NCBI GenBank assembly: GCA_910587035.1
Contig: CAJUMQ010000006.1
Span: forward strand, 33,498 to 97,497
Direction: 5' to 3'
DNA from: an uncultured Desulfovibrio sp.
GTDB lineage: Bacteria > Desulfobacterota > Desulfovibrionia > Desulfovibrionales > Desulfovibrionaceae
Length of the DNA stretch: 64,000 nucleotides
Shown here: positions 16,136 to 25,663 of the stretch, piece by piece
Layout of the letters: each line of letters begins with the position of its first letter
How positions within the stretch are numbered: the stretch's first letter is position 1
Made by a program: the position numbers and the translations under genes
Notes under the pieces: generated by a model
Database searches by the model: none
What the model was told of the DNA's origin: nothing
What the model saw: the letters and a program-made list of their open reading frames with translations, nothing else

Positions 16136-17818
16136 TCATCGTGTAAGTTTGCGGAATTTGGGCCGGTGTGGCGTCTCGGCCTCCTTGCCAAGCCTCTTGC
16201 GGCGATCATCCTCGTATTCGCGGAAATTGCCTTCAACAAAAGACACATGGCCATCATCCTCAAAAGCCATGATATGCGTGGCCACCCTGTCCAGAAACCA
16301 GCGGTCATGGCTTATGACCAGGGCGCAGCCGGCAAAATTGTCCAGCGCGTCCTCCAGGGCGCGCATGGTGTTGACATCCAGATCATTGGTGGGCTCGTCC
16401 AGCAGAAGCACATTTGCTCCTGATTTGAGCATCCTTGCCAGATGCAGCCTGTTGCGCTCCCCACCAGAGAGGATGTCGACCTTTTTCTGCTGATCCGCGC
16501 CATGAAAATTGAATTTTGCGCAATAGGCACGGGAGTTGACCTCGCGATTGCCCAGGCGAATATTCTCCTGGCCATCGCTGATGAGATCATAAACGCTCTT
16601 TCCGGGCTCAAGAGATGCCCTCCCCTGATCCACATAGGCCATTTTCACGGTATCTCCTATGGAGACGCTGCCGGCATCAGGCTTCTCCACCCCGGCCAGC
16701 ATGTTGAAAAGCGTGGTCTTGCCTGCGCCATTGGGACCTATTATGCCTACTATGGCGCCAGCTGGAATGATGGCATTGACATTGTCCATCAGCAGCCTGT
16801 CGCCATGTCCCTTGGACATGTTGGCGATCTCAATGACATTTTTGCCAAGTCTTGGTCCCGGGGGAATATAAATCTGCAGATCCTTGGCCCGCTTTTCACT
16901 CTCATGGGAGAGTAGTGCCTCGTAGGCATTGATTCTCGCCTTGCCCTTGGCATGGCGCCCCTTGGGGGACATGTGAATCCACTCCAGCTCCCGGGCAAGG
17001 GTTTTCTGTCTTTCCGCACCGGCCTTGTCTTCCTGGGCCATCCGCTTCTGTTTCTGCTCAAGCCAGGAAGAGTAGTTGCCCTTCCATGGTATGCCCCGGC
17101 CACGGTCAAGCTCAAGAATCCAGCCTGCCACATTATCCAGAAAATAGCGGTCATGGGTGACGGCTATGACCGTGCCCGGAAAAGTGGAAAGATAGCGCTC
17201 AAGCCATTCCACGGATTCGGCGTCCAGATGGTTGGTTGGCTCATCCAGAAGCAGGATGTCGGGATTTTGCAAAAGCAGGCGGCACAGGGCCACGCGCCTT
17301 CTTTCACCGCCGGAAATCCTGTCAACTGGCATATCCGGAGCCGGGCAGCGCAATGCGTCCATGGCCATCTCCAGGCGAGATTCCAGATCCCAGAGATTGG
17401 CTGCATCCATCTGCTCCTGCACTTTTGCCTGCCTGGCAAGCAGCTCCTCCATCTCGCCATCTTCCATGGGGGTGGCAAAGCGGGCATTGATTTCCTCAAA
17501 CTCCCTGGTGATGGCGATCTTGTCGGCAATGCCTTCCTCCACCACCTCGCGCACCGTGCGCGTCTCACCCTTGAGGGGTTCCTGTTCCAGATAGCCAATG
17601 GTGTAGCCAGGCGCAAGAACAGTTTTGCCGTCATAGGCCTCGTCAACACCTGCGAGAATCTTTAGCAGGCTGGATTTGCCAGCGCCATTGAGACCAAGTA
17701 CGCCAATTTTGGCGCCATAGAAATATGAGAGGGAAATATCCTTGAGAACTTCCTTCTGGCCATGTTTTTTGGAAACATGGATCATTGAATATATAATCTT
17801 GTCCGGTTCCGCTGCCAT
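16136..17818 (-). CDS. ettA: Energy-dependent translational throttle protein
   Basis: An ABC-F ATPase of 560 residues that binds the ribosomal E site and gates entry into elongation according to ATP/ADP ratio. Walker A motifs GLNGAGKSSLL (about 43) and GPNGAGKTTLF (about 350), signatures SGGERRRVALCRLL and SGGERNRLHLARML, the arm insertion near 95-140 and the P-site tRNA-interaction motif segment around 245-300 (rich in Lys/Arg/Glu) are present. Length and segment order match EttA. AGAGGAAGG precedes the ATG. It leads a two-gene minus-strand operon with the DUF4139 gene. Confidence 0.96.
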   Translation of the reverse strand: MAAEPDKIIYSMIHVSKKHGQKEVLKDISLSYFYGAKIGVLGLNGAGKSSLLKILAGVDEAYDGKTVLAPGYTIGYLEQEPLKGETRTVREVVEEGIADKIAITREFEEINARFATPMEDGEMEELLARQAKVQEQMDAANLWDLESRLEMAMDALRCPAPDMPVDRISGGERRRVALCRLLLQNPDILLLDEPTNHLDAESVEWLERYLSTFPGTVIAVTHDRYFLDNVAGWILELDRGRGIPWKGNYSSWLEQKQKRMAQEDKAGAERQKTLARELEWIHMSPKGRHAKGKARINAYEALLSHESEKRAKDLQIYIPPGPRLGKNVIEIANMSKGHGDRLLMDNVNAIIPAGAIVGIIGPNGAGKTTLFNMLAGVEKPDAGSVSIGDTVKMAYVDQGRASLEPGKSVYDLISDGQENIRLGNREVNSRAYCAKFNFHGADQQKKVDILSGGERNRLHLARMLKSGANVLLLDEPTNDLDVNTMRALEDALDNFAGCALVISHDRWFLDRVATHIMAFEDDGHVSFVEGNFREYEDDRRKRLGKEAETPHRPKFRKLTR

Positions 17819-18026
17819 ACCTTCCTCTGCTGGATTTCGTTTATAAAGACCGGCACCCCCCCGGTATTACAGGCCTGTGCGCGGGCATGTGGCCGAAACG
17901 GTGAAAAATACCACCCGTTCCGGCTTTGCAGGACAATAAGCCCATAGCCCCTCTTTTTCAAGATTGCCATTGCGGGGCAACCTTTGTTATATGCGTTGCT
18001 GGCCTGAATGAATCGGGCATAAAACC

Positions 18027-19748
18027 ATGAACCTTGTCCCAGAACAGATCAAATTTTTTCTCCATCAGCACAGCGTCCGCAGGAATCTCATTTTCCTTGG
18101 GCGCTTCATTGCCATGCTGATGTGCCTCATCGGACTGTATTCGGTTCTCTTTCATTTCATCATGGCCCATGAGGGGCAGCATTATTCCTGGATAACAGGG
18201 GTTTACTGGACACTGACTGTCATGTCCACCCTGGGATTTGGCGATGTAACCTTCACCTCGGATCTTGGCAAGCTGTTTTCAATGTTTGTGCTCTGCTCCG
18301 GGGTGCTGTTGATGATGATAATTCTGCCCTTCTCCTTCATCCAGTTTTTTTATGTTCCCTGGATAGAAGCGCAGCAGAAGGGGCACACGCCCAGATCCAT
18401 TCCACAATATGTCAAGGGTCATGTCATTGTGGTCAGCACAAGCCCCATTGCCCTGAACCTTGTGGACGAGCTGCAGGAATACGGGGCCAAATGCGTGATA
18501 TTATGCCATGACAGCCACAAGACCCTTGATCTGCTGGATCAGGGTTATACAGCTGTGGTGGGCGAGCACGACTCAAGCAAGACCTATGAAAAACTGCGCC
18601 TGCCCCAGGCCGCCATGCTGGTGGCCCTGGACAGCGATGTGCGCAACACCAACATTATCTTCACAGCCAGGGATGTTTCGGCATCTGTGGATATTGTGGC
18701 CTCTGCCCAGAGCGAGGACGCCATTGACATACTGCGTCTGGCCGGCAGCACAAGGGTTTTTCAGTTTCACAAGCTCCTTGGCGAGGCTCTTGCCCGCAGA
18801 GTGCTGAACAGCAACATGCGCTTTAGCATTGTCAGCAGATTCAAGGAGCTGGTGGTGGCTGAGGGCCCGGTGATGCGCACCAGCCTTGTGGGCAAGTCCC
18901 TGAGGGAAAGCGATCTTCGCCAGGCTACAGGAGCGAATGTCGTGGGCCTGTGGGAGCGTGGCAAGTTCATGCTGGCCACTCCGGACACGGTCTTCACACC
19001 AACCATGGTAATGGTGATAGTGGGCGACATGCACCAGATTCAGGCCGCCAACGCCTACATGAGCCAGGGCAATGGCGCCGTCTCCGGCAAATCATCCCAT
19101 ATTGTTATTCTTGGCTGCGGCCGCGTGGGCCTTGTGGCCGCAAAACAGCTAGAGCGCAGCGGCCGGGATTACAGCATAGTGGACAAGACTCCCAAAAACG
19201 GCTTTGTGAAAAGCCATCTCATAACCGGCGACGCATCCGATCTGGAGGTTCTGGAAAAGGCCGGCATGCATGATGCCCAGTCCGTCATTATCACCACCCA
19301 TGATGATGACACAAATATTTATCTGACCCTCTATTGCCGCAGGCTGAGGGAGGATATCCAGATCATCAGCCGGGCCACACTTGACCGAAATGTGGGTATA
19401 TTGCATGCTGCTGGTGCGGATCTGGTGCTTTCGCTGGCCTCCATGGTCTCCAGCAGCATCATCAATCTGCTGGCGCCTGGCAAGGTGCTGATGATCAATG
19501 AAGGCCTCAACATCTTTCGCACATCTGTTGGCAAAAGCCTTGAGGGCCTTCCCCTGCTTGGCTGTGGCATCCGCACATCAACCCATTGCAGCGTGGTGGC
19601 ACTGCGCGACAAGGATGGCATTCTTCATGCCAATCCCGATCCAAATCACATTTTTGCCGCGGGTGAGGAAATATATCTCATTGGCGATTCCGAATCCGAA
19701 AAGAAGTTTTATGAAAAATACGGCAAAAATCTGCCCATAACATCCTGA
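18027..19748 (+). CDS. Two-RCK potassium channel protein
   Basis: A 573-residue ligand-gated K+ channel of the 2-TM type. Helices lie at about 20-45 and 85-110 around a pore loop TVMSTLGFGDVTF whose filter reads TLGFGD, close to canonical TVGYGD. Two tandem RCK/TrkA-N Rossmann domains follow: GHVIVVSTSPIALNLVDEL (about 133) and SHIVILGCGRVGLVAAKQL (about 357). The second retains GxGxxG and the first does not. A TrkA-C-like tail ends the protein. The gene lies 19 nt before a large EF-hand-like membrane protein, suggesting a functional pair. The ribosome binding site is weak. Confidence 0.9.
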   Translation: MNLVPEQIKFFLHQHSVRRNLIFLGRFIAMLMCLIGLYSVLFHFIMAHEGQHYSWITGVYWTLTVMSTLGFGDVTFTSDLGKLFSMFVLCSGVLLMMIILPFSFIQFFYVPWIEAQQKGHTPRSIPQYVKGHVIVVSTSPIALNLVDELQEYGAKCVILCHDSHKTLDLLDQGYTAVVGEHDSSKTYEKLRLPQAAMLVALDSDVRNTNIIFTARDVSASVDIVASAQSEDAIDILRLAGSTRVFQFHKLLGEALARRVLNSNMRFSIVSRFKELVVAEGPVMRTSLVGKSLRESDLRQATGANVVGLWERGKFMLATPDTVFTPTMVMVIVGDMHQIQAANAYMSQGNGAVSGKSSHIVILGCGRVGLVAAKQLERSGRDYSIVDKTPKNGFVKSHLITGDASDLEVLEKAGMHDAQSVIITTHDDDTNIYLTLYCRRLREDIQIISRATLDRNVGILHAAGADLVLSLASMVSSSIINLLAPGKVLMINEGLNIFRTSVGKSLEGLPLLGCGIRTSTHCSVVALRDKDGILHANPDPNHIFAAGEEIYLIGDSESEKKFYEKYGKNLPITS

Positions 19749-19767
19749 AAATTATCAAGGGAAATAT

Positions 19768-22119
19768 ATGTCTTCTGAAAATTCCGGCAATTCTGGAAAT
19801 AGCCTTTTGGCAAAAGATTTTACACTGCGGCGCCTTGGCGGAGTGGATCACATAATCCTCACCAGGGATGAGGAATGGCAAAAGCTGGGCAAACTAGACG
19901 AAAAATTGTGGATGGCCCTTAGCTGCCCCACCAAAGGCCTTGAATTTGACGCGGACACCCTCGCGCTGCTCGATACAGATGGTGACGGCCGCATCCGCGC
20001 CAAGGAAGTTAAGGAGGCCGTGGCATGGCTATGCGAGCGCCTGGAACATCCCTCCATTCTTACCCAGCCCAAAGAGAATGTTGATCCGGAGGATCTGCGC
20101 AAGGATACAGAGGCTGGCGAATCTCTGCGGCGAGCCCTTGGACTGGTCATGTCCAAAAACGGCGAGGACAAGAGCGCAAATCTCAAGGAAATAGATCAGG
20201 TCATTGCAGAGGCATCCAGCTATCCCTTCAATGGAGACGGCGTGGTGCCAGCCGATTCCGCGCCGGCTAATCCGGCTGCTCCAGACACCGGCACGCGAGC
20301 CTTTATTTTAAAAGGCATGGCCATTGCAGGCGCAATGCAGGATGCCTCAGGCAAACCTGGCCTTGACGCCAACCTTGCTGGCAGCCTTGCGGAGATGCTT
20401 AAAAAATTCCGGGACTGGCGCGCGGCCCTGCGCAAGGCCAAAATGCCCCTGGGTGAAAACACTGCCGAGGCCTGGACACTGCTCACCCGTCTGTCTCCCA
20501 AACTTGACGAATATTTCTGCCTCTGCCGTCTTGCCTCCTACGCGCCGGATGCCCTGACGAGAATCAATGACGAGGCCATTGGCCAGAATATATTCAATAT
20601 GGCTGCCCAGGGTAACGAGGATGGCTTTATCCAGAGGGATAAACTGCTGGATCTGCCTCTTGCCAAAATCACCACCTCCGGCATCCTCAATCTGACAGAT
20701 GGCATCAATCCAGCCTGGATTGACGAAGTGAGTCTTTTTGGCGCGCTCTTTGGCCCAATGCTGGAGAATCAGGGCAAATCACTGAGCGAGGAAAACTGGA
20801 AGGCCATCAGGAATGAATTTGCCGAATATGCCGACATACTGCAAAACAAGCCTGAATATGCCCTGCCGCCTGCCAATGCCGAGGCGGTTGAGTTGCCTGG
20901 TCTGCCACAACTGTTCCTCGCTCCGGCCAATGACGCCCTTGGGCGGCATTACCTGCCCGCCACTCCAGGCCAGACACTGGATGCCATGACTGATGCCCAG
21001 ATAGACGACATGCTCGCCCAGATGGACTCATTCTCTGCTCTCGTGGAAAAGGATCTTGCTGCGCCACCCCTGGCATCTTTCAGGGATTTGCGCAAGCTGG
21101 CTCTCTTTCAGGAACATATCTATGTGTTTTTGATGAACTTTCTCTCATTCCTCAATTTTTATGAGCCTGGAAAGAAAGCCATCTTCCAGACCGGGGCCCT
21201 GTATCTTGACAGCCGCGAATGTCTTCTCTGTGTGCCTGTTGATGACGTGGCTGCCCATGCAACCCTCGCCGCCCCAAGCCATCTTTGCCTTGTCTATTGC
21301 GCCATAACCCGCAAAAACACGGATGGATCCGAAAGCACTGGCACCATAGCCGCTGCCCTGACCATGGGACAGGTCTCAACTCTCACAGATGGCAGGCATG
21401 GGCTTTTTGTGGATAATGAAGGTCTGGAATGGGATTCGCGCATAGTTCGCATTGTGCACAATCCCATCAGCATAAGAGAAGCCATCTGGGCCCCCTATCT
21501 GCGGATTTCAACCATGATCGGCGAACAGGCCCAGAAATTCGTGGCCTCAAAGGCCAAATCCGCTTCAGATGCCGCAAGCAATGCCGTTTCGTCAGTTGCC
21601 ACGCCCCCCAAGGATGCGCCTGCAAAGCAGCCTTTTGACTTTGCCAAAGGGGCTGGCATTTTTGCCGCCCTCAGTGTGGCGGTCAGTGTGCTCAGCGCGG
21701 CCTTCGCCTATATCGCCAATTCCCTGGTTTCCCTTGGCTGGTGGTGGCCTGTTGCCCTGATTGTGATTTTCCTCTGCATTTCCGGCCCTTCGGCACTGAT
21801 TGCCTGGTTCAAACTGCGCAAACGAAATCTTGGCCCCCTGCTGGATGCATCCGGCTGGGCCATAAACAAGGGCGCTCCAATAAATCTCGTCATGGGAGCA
21901 GCCCTGACAACTGTTGGCAGGCTGCCAGCCAATGCACTGCGCTCCATGGATGATCCCTACAGCCTGCCTGCGCTCATACGCGCCAAAAAACGCAAGGCCT
22001 GGTTCTGGATAATCCTGCTTCTCCTGATTTTGGCCGCCATGGGCGGTTTTATGCTGTATTGCAAATTCATGGGCGAGCCTCTGTGGTTCTTCACCTTCAG
22101 GGCCATGCTGGGCATATAG
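19768..22119 (+). CDS. Large membrane protein with EF-hand-like loops, unrecognised family
   Basis: A 783-residue protein that I cannot assign to a named family. The N-terminal third contains a near-canonical calcium loop DTDGDGRIRAKEV (about 70-82) and two degenerate DG-containing loops (FNGDGVVP about 153, GNEDGFIQ about 285). A long soluble middle follows. Two membrane helices lie at about 630-680 and another at about 748-770, so most of the chain precedes the membrane anchor and there is no signal peptide. It directly follows the K+ channel gene and is preceded by AAGGGAAA as ribosome binding site. It may couple calcium or another divalent ion to channel function; this is inference. Confidence 0.7.
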   Translation: MSSENSGNSGNSLLAKDFTLRRLGGVDHIILTRDEEWQKLGKLDEKLWMALSCPTKGLEFDADTLALLDTDGDGRIRAKEVKEAVAWLCERLEHPSILTQPKENVDPEDLRKDTEAGESLRRALGLVMSKNGEDKSANLKEIDQVIAEASSYPFNGDGVVPADSAPANPAAPDTGTRAFILKGMAIAGAMQDASGKPGLDANLAGSLAEMLKKFRDWRAALRKAKMPLGENTAEAWTLLTRLSPKLDEYFCLCRLASYAPDALTRINDEAIGQNIFNMAAQGNEDGFIQRDKLLDLPLAKITTSGILNLTDGINPAWIDEVSLFGALFGPMLENQGKSLSEENWKAIRNEFAEYADILQNKPEYALPPANAEAVELPGLPQLFLAPANDALGRHYLPATPGQTLDAMTDAQIDDMLAQMDSFSALVEKDLAAPPLASFRDLRKLALFQEHIYVFLMNFLSFLNFYEPGKKAIFQTGALYLDSRECLLCVPVDDVAAHATLAAPSHLCLVYCAITRKNTDGSESTGTIAAALTMGQVSTLTDGRHGLFVDNEGLEWDSRIVRIVHNPISIREAIWAPYLRISTMIGEQAQKFVASKAKSASDAASNAVSSVATPPKDAPAKQPFDFAKGAGIFAALSVAVSVLSAAFAYIANSLVSLGWWWPVALIVIFLCISGPSALIAWFKLRKRNLGPLLDASGWAINKGAPINLVMGAALTTVGRLPANALRSMDDPYSLPALIRAKKRKAWFWIILLLLILAAMGGFMLYCKFMGEPLWFFTFRAMLGI

Positions 22120-22147
22120 GCTGCGGATTTTAGACGCCAAATTAACA

Positions 22148-22924
22148 ATGACAGCAGCTGGCCGTGTTGCGCAATCATCCCCTCTAAAATACGCAATAAT
22201 GGGGCTGGAAGTTCCACATTTGCCAGAACATGCGCTGCACGGCCACTGCCTTATCTGCGAGAATGATCTCAAATACCGGTTGCATAAATCCCAGCTGGAT
22301 TATATAGGCGCCTTTGCCACCCATGGACCGGCCCTGTCGTCGCGGCTGGCGCGTCTGCTGGCGCGAAAGCTTGCCGCAAGCGTTCTTGCCCCCGGAGCGC
22401 GCATCGCCAGAGACGCAAGCGGCAGGCCATATGTAGTCAATCAGCCGCACATGGCCCTTGCATTCTGTTATGCATCGCATATGGCCTTCACGGCCATGAT
22501 CCATATGTCATGTGGCCATGAGGCGCCACTGTTGGCCATTGATGCCGAATCTCCCATGGATGACGGCCATCTGAATGCGCTTTTCCGCCATTTCTCAAAA
22601 CTTTGCGGATACTGCTTGATCTCATTGATATCTCCACAAAATCTGCGGACATTGTGGCTGCTTTATGAATGCGGCATCAAAATTTTCGGACATACAGATG
22701 GCGGTATGATTAAGGCCCTTATCCAGCACACTGGAGGTCATATCCCCGGCTACGGCAGTCTGCCATATCATCAAAGTGTTTTACATTGGCGACTGCATCG
22801 CATTAATGATGTATTGCTCTGCGTGGCGTCCGAGGCTGAATTGGGAGAAAGTCCGGCCGTAAAAAACGATCAGCCAGAAGGGATGGCATATGCCCGAGTT
22901 TCATATAGTCAGCCTCTTTCCTGA
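22148..22924 (+). CDS. Diverged phosphopantetheinyl-transferase-like protein
   Basis: A 258-residue protein with the layout of Sfp-type 4'-phosphopantetheinyl transferases. ASGRPYVV (about 95) matches the GKP/GRP segment. FCYASHMAFTAM (about 107) stands for the FNxSHSxxxA motif. LLAIDAESP (about 128) supplies the magnesium-binding Asp and Glu. LWLLYECGIKIFG (about 175) replaces the WTxKEAxxKA motif, keeping Glu and Lys. Divergence is strong, so activity is uncertain. It overlaps trmD by 35 nt. ATG 22199 is an alternative start; neither has a clear ribosome binding site. Confidence 0.6.
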   Translation: MTAAGRVAQSSPLKYAIMGLEVPHLPEHALHGHCLICENDLKYRLHKSQLDYIGAFATHGPALSSRLARLLARKLAASVLAPGARIARDASGRPYVVNQPHMALAFCYASHMAFTAMIHMSCGHEAPLLAIDAESPMDDGHLNALFRHFSKLCGYCLISLISPQNLRTLWLLYECGIKIFGHTDGGMIKALIQHTGGHIPGYGSLPYHQSVLHWRLHRINDVLLCVASEAELGESPAVKNDQPEGMAYARVSYSQPLS

Positions 22925-24173
22925 ATATTTTGACACGCCTCTGGCGCAAAGCCTGCTGGGGAGAGCCACAAATGCCGGGCGGCTTGGCTTTTCCCTGCAC
23001 AATCCCCGGGATTTTAGCGACAACAGGCATCGCCATGTGGATGACCGCCCATTTGGAGGCGGACCTGGCATGGTCATGCAGGCAGAGCCAATATATCGCG
23101 CCATAAAATCCATGCCAGAGCCTGGGCGAATCGTTATTCTAAGCCCCTCAGGCAGGCCGCTCACGCCTGAACTGGCTGCCACCCTGGCTGAGGAAGAACA
23201 TATCACGCTCATTTGCGGACGTTATGAGGGCATTGATGAAAGATTGAAAAACAGCCTTGGCGCAGAGGAAATCAGCGTCTGCCCTGTGGTGCTCAATGGC
23301 GGGGAGACTGCAGCCATGGTGCTTGTGGAGGCCGTTGCCAGGTTTGTGCCAGGCTTTATGGGTTGCGATGATTCCGCCACGGAAGAGAGCTTTTCCACAG
23401 GCCTGCTGGAATATCCCCACTATACCCGCCCCGACCTTTTTATGGATATGCCTGTGCCGGAAATTCTGCGCAGCGGCGACCATGCACGCATCGCGGCATG
23501 GCGGCGCGCCATGGCTCTGGCCAGAACACTGGCCATAAGACCAGAGATGCTCAACTCTGCCCCCCTGACAGAACAGGATGCGGAATGCCTTGCGGCAATG
23601 CCAAGATTGAGACCGGCGCGCAATCTTTCTTTCTGCCTCATGCATCATCCTGTAATACTGGAAGGCAGGCGCGTGGGCACGTCATCATTGACGAACCTCG
23701 ACATCCATGATATAGCGCGAATTTCATTAAGCTACGGCATGGGGCCATTCTATGTCTTCACCCCACTGCGTGATCAGCTTGATCTGCTCAAAAGGATACT
23801 GGAGCACTGGGTAAGTGGCCCAGGCATGGGCAACAGGGACAGGCGCGATGCCCTGGGACTGGTGCGGCCAGTTGCCGACCTGTCCATGCTGGAAGACATG
23901 GTCATGGAACATTATGGCAAAAAGCCAGTGTTTTTGGCCACATCTGCGGCATGGCCCAAAAAGAGGGAATGTTTAACCTGTGAGGATGTCAGGGCGCTTA
24001 GTCTGCAAGGGCCTGTTATCATCTGCCTTGGCACTGCGAGAGGTCTTGATCTTAAATCGCTGCCTTTTGAGTACAGGCAATTGCGGCCCATACGTTTTCT
24101 TGATGTCAATCACCTGTCTGTGCGCTCCGCGGCGGCAATAATCGCAGACAGGATAGCCGGTGACTTTTATTGA
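22890..24173 (+). CDS. trmD: tRNA (guanine37-N1)-methyltransferase with extra C-terminal SPOUT-type domain
   Basis: Residues about 1-240 are TrmD, which makes m1G37 in tRNAs to prevent frameshifting. Seen are MPEFHIVSLFPEYF, RPFGGGPGMVMQAEPIYRA, ICGRYEGIDER and the knot segment with ISVCPVVLNGGETA. Residues about 245-427 form a second domain (LMHHPVILEGRRVGTSSLTNLDIHD split over 250-275, ending RPIRFLDVNHLSVRSAAAII) that matches the RNA-methyltransferase-like domain fused to TrmD in Desulfovibrio (PF09936 type). Usual TrmD length is about 240, so this is a true fusion. It is the first gene of trmD-rplS-rnhB-yraN-rsmI. Confidence 0.95.
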   Translation: MPEFHIVSLFPEYFDTPLAQSLLGRATNAGRLGFSLHNPRDFSDNRHRHVDDRPFGGGPGMVMQAEPIYRAIKSMPEPGRIVILSPSGRPLTPELAATLAEEEHITLICGRYEGIDERLKNSLGAEEISVCPVVLNGGETAAMVLVEAVARFVPGFMGCDDSATEESFSTGLLEYPHYTRPDLFMDMPVPEILRSGDHARIAAWRRAMALARTLAIRPEMLNSAPLTEQDAECLAAMPRLRPARNLSFCLMHHPVILEGRRVGTSSLTNLDIHDIARISLSYGMGPFYVFTPLRDQLDLLKRILEHWVSGPGMGNRDRRDALGLVRPVADLSMLEDMVMEHYGKKPVFLATSAAWPKKRECLTCEDVRALSLQGPVIICLGTARGLDLKSLPFEYRQLRPIRFLDVNHLSVRSAAAIIADRIAGDFY

Positions 24174-24223
24174 TGGCGCCGGCAATGCGCTAATGCAGCC
24201 ACGCACAAACAAGGAGTTGGAAA

Positions 24224-24592
24224 ATGGACATCATTAAAAAAATTGAACGCGAAAACATGCGCATGGACATGCCGGTTTTTCGCTCAGGCGATACGGTAAA
24301 GGTGCACCTGCGGATTGTGGAAGGCGAAAAGGAGAGAATCCAGATATTCCAGGGTAATGTCATTCGCATAAAACGCGGCACCACCAATGCCACATTCACA
24401 GTGCGCAAAATCTCCGATGGAGTTGGCGTTGAGCGCATTTTCCCCATCAATTCGCCATTTATCGATCATGTGGAGGTTGTGGCACAGGGCAAGGTGCGCC
24501 GCAGCAGGCTCTATTATCTCCGCAATCTCAAGGGCAAGGCTGCCAGAATTAAGCCACGCGCCAGATATGGCGTCAGCCAGAAATCAGCCTGA
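24224..24592 (+). CDS. rplS: 50S ribosomal protein L19
   Basis: A 122-residue ribosomal protein at the 30S-50S interface. The family pattern is intact: FRSGDTVKVHLRIVEGEKER, FQGNVIRIKRG, TVRKISDGVGVERIFPI, and RRSRLYYLRNLKGKAARIK near the end. AAGGAGTTGGAAA precedes the ATG. It follows trmD by 50 nt, the usual neighbour. Confidence 0.98.
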   Translation: MDIIKKIERENMRMDMPVFRSGDTVKVHLRIVEGEKERIQIFQGNVIRIKRGTTNATFTVRKISDGVGVERIFPINSPFIDHVEVVAQGKVRRSRLYYLRNLKGKAARIKPRARYGVSQKSA

Positions 24593-25223
24593 ACTTTCCT
24601 GCGGGCTTGATGAAGCCGGTCGTGGCTGTCTGGCTGGTCCCGTATCAGCCGCGGCTGTTATTCTTCCCCCAGAATATTCCCTGCCTGGTCTGAATGATTC
24701 CAAGACTCTTTCAGCCAGGCAGCGTGATATTCTTGCGCCCAAGATCCGCCAATGCGCCCTGGCCTGGAGTGTTGGACTGGTGTGGCCGCCCCGCATTGAC
24801 CAGATCAACATTCTTCAGGCATCTCTGGAGGCAATGGCCATTGCGGTCGGGAATTTAAAAATATCGCCGACAAAACTAAAAATTGACGGCAACAGGATAA
24901 TTCCAGCCCAGGTGCTTGCCAGCCACTGGCGAAAATCCCATACATCATCCATCCCAAATCAGATTGCCATTATTGCGGGAGACCGCCTTGTGCCGGAGAT
25001 TTCCGCGGCCTCCATCCTTGCCAAGACCTTCCGCGACAAACTTATGGCCTCCCTGGACAAAAAATGGCCGGGTTATGGTTTTGGGCGCCACAAGGGCTAC
25101 GGAACCAGGGAGCATCTTCTTGCCCTGCGCAAACTTGGCCCCACGAGGCAGCACAGGCTCACATTCAGGGGTGTCGCTCCCGAACCGGCTGCCCGGCAAT
25201 TATCTTTTCAAGATTGCCTGTAG
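24567..25223 (+). CDS. rnhB: Ribonuclease HII
   Basis: A 218-residue endonuclease removing ribonucleotides and RNA from RNA-DNA hybrids. Catalytic acidic residues are visible in CGLDEAGRGCLAGPV (Asp-Glu), KIDGN and the later ILAKTFRD segment. GYGTREH and RLTF match the family C-terminus. ATG 24567 overlaps the end of rplS by 26 nt; a longer upstream extension in this frame lies inside rplS and lacks family similarity. Part of the trmD operon. Confidence 0.94.
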   Translation: MASARNQPELSCGLDEAGRGCLAGPVSAAAVILPPEYSLPGLNDSKTLSARQRDILAPKIRQCALAWSVGLVWPPRIDQINILQASLEAMAIAVGNLKISPTKLKIDGNRIIPAQVLASHWRKSHTSSIPNQIAIIAGDRLVPEISAASILAKTFRDKLMASLDKKWPGYGFGRHKGYGTREHLLALRKLGPTRQHRLTFRGVAPEPAARQLSFQDCL

Positions 25224-25243
25224 ATGCTATAATGCCGTAAAAC

Positions 25244-25663
25244 ATGAATGCGAAAGAATGCAAAAATGCACACCTGCGTCTTGGCGAGGAAGGAGAGGAT
25301 GCGGCCGCCAGGTATCTTGCCCAAAATGGCTACCATATTCTTGCCAGAAACTGGCATTATGGCAAACTTGAGCTCGATCTTGTCTGCCATAAGGATGCAT
25401 GCATTGTATTTGTGGAGGTCAAGACCAGGCATAGATCAGATTTTGGCGGCCCATTGGCCGGCATAACGCCAAAAAAGAAATGGAACCTCCTCCGGGCAGC
25501 CCAGGCATGGCTGACAATTAATAATCGTTGGGACCTCCCCAGCCGTTTCGATATAATCTGCCTCACCGGCGCCAGGGGCGGCTTTAGCATGGAGCATTAC
25601 CGCAATGCCTTTGAATGCGACCAGTTTATGGATTGTGGCTACTCCAATCGGCAATCCCGATGA
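25244..25663 (+). CDS. yraN: YraN/UPF0102 family endonuclease-like protein
   Basis: A 139-residue protein of the UPF0102 family, a small restriction-endonuclease-like fold. LGEEGEDAAARYLAQNGY (about 13-30), the catalytic-type ELDLVC and VFVEVKTR motifs, and ITPKKKWNLLRAAQAWL identify it. The D-ExK arrangement is intact. The biochemical role is not established; a DNA or RNA processing function is presumed. Placement between rnhB and rsmI is common. Its 3' end overlaps rsmI by 59 nt. Confidence 0.9.
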   Translation: MNAKECKNAHLRLGEEGEDAAARYLAQNGYHILARNWHYGKLELDLVCHKDACIVFVEVKTRHRSDFGGPLAGITPKKKWNLLRAAQAWLTINNRWDLPSRFDIICLTGARGGFSMEHYRNAFECDQFMDCGYSNRQSR

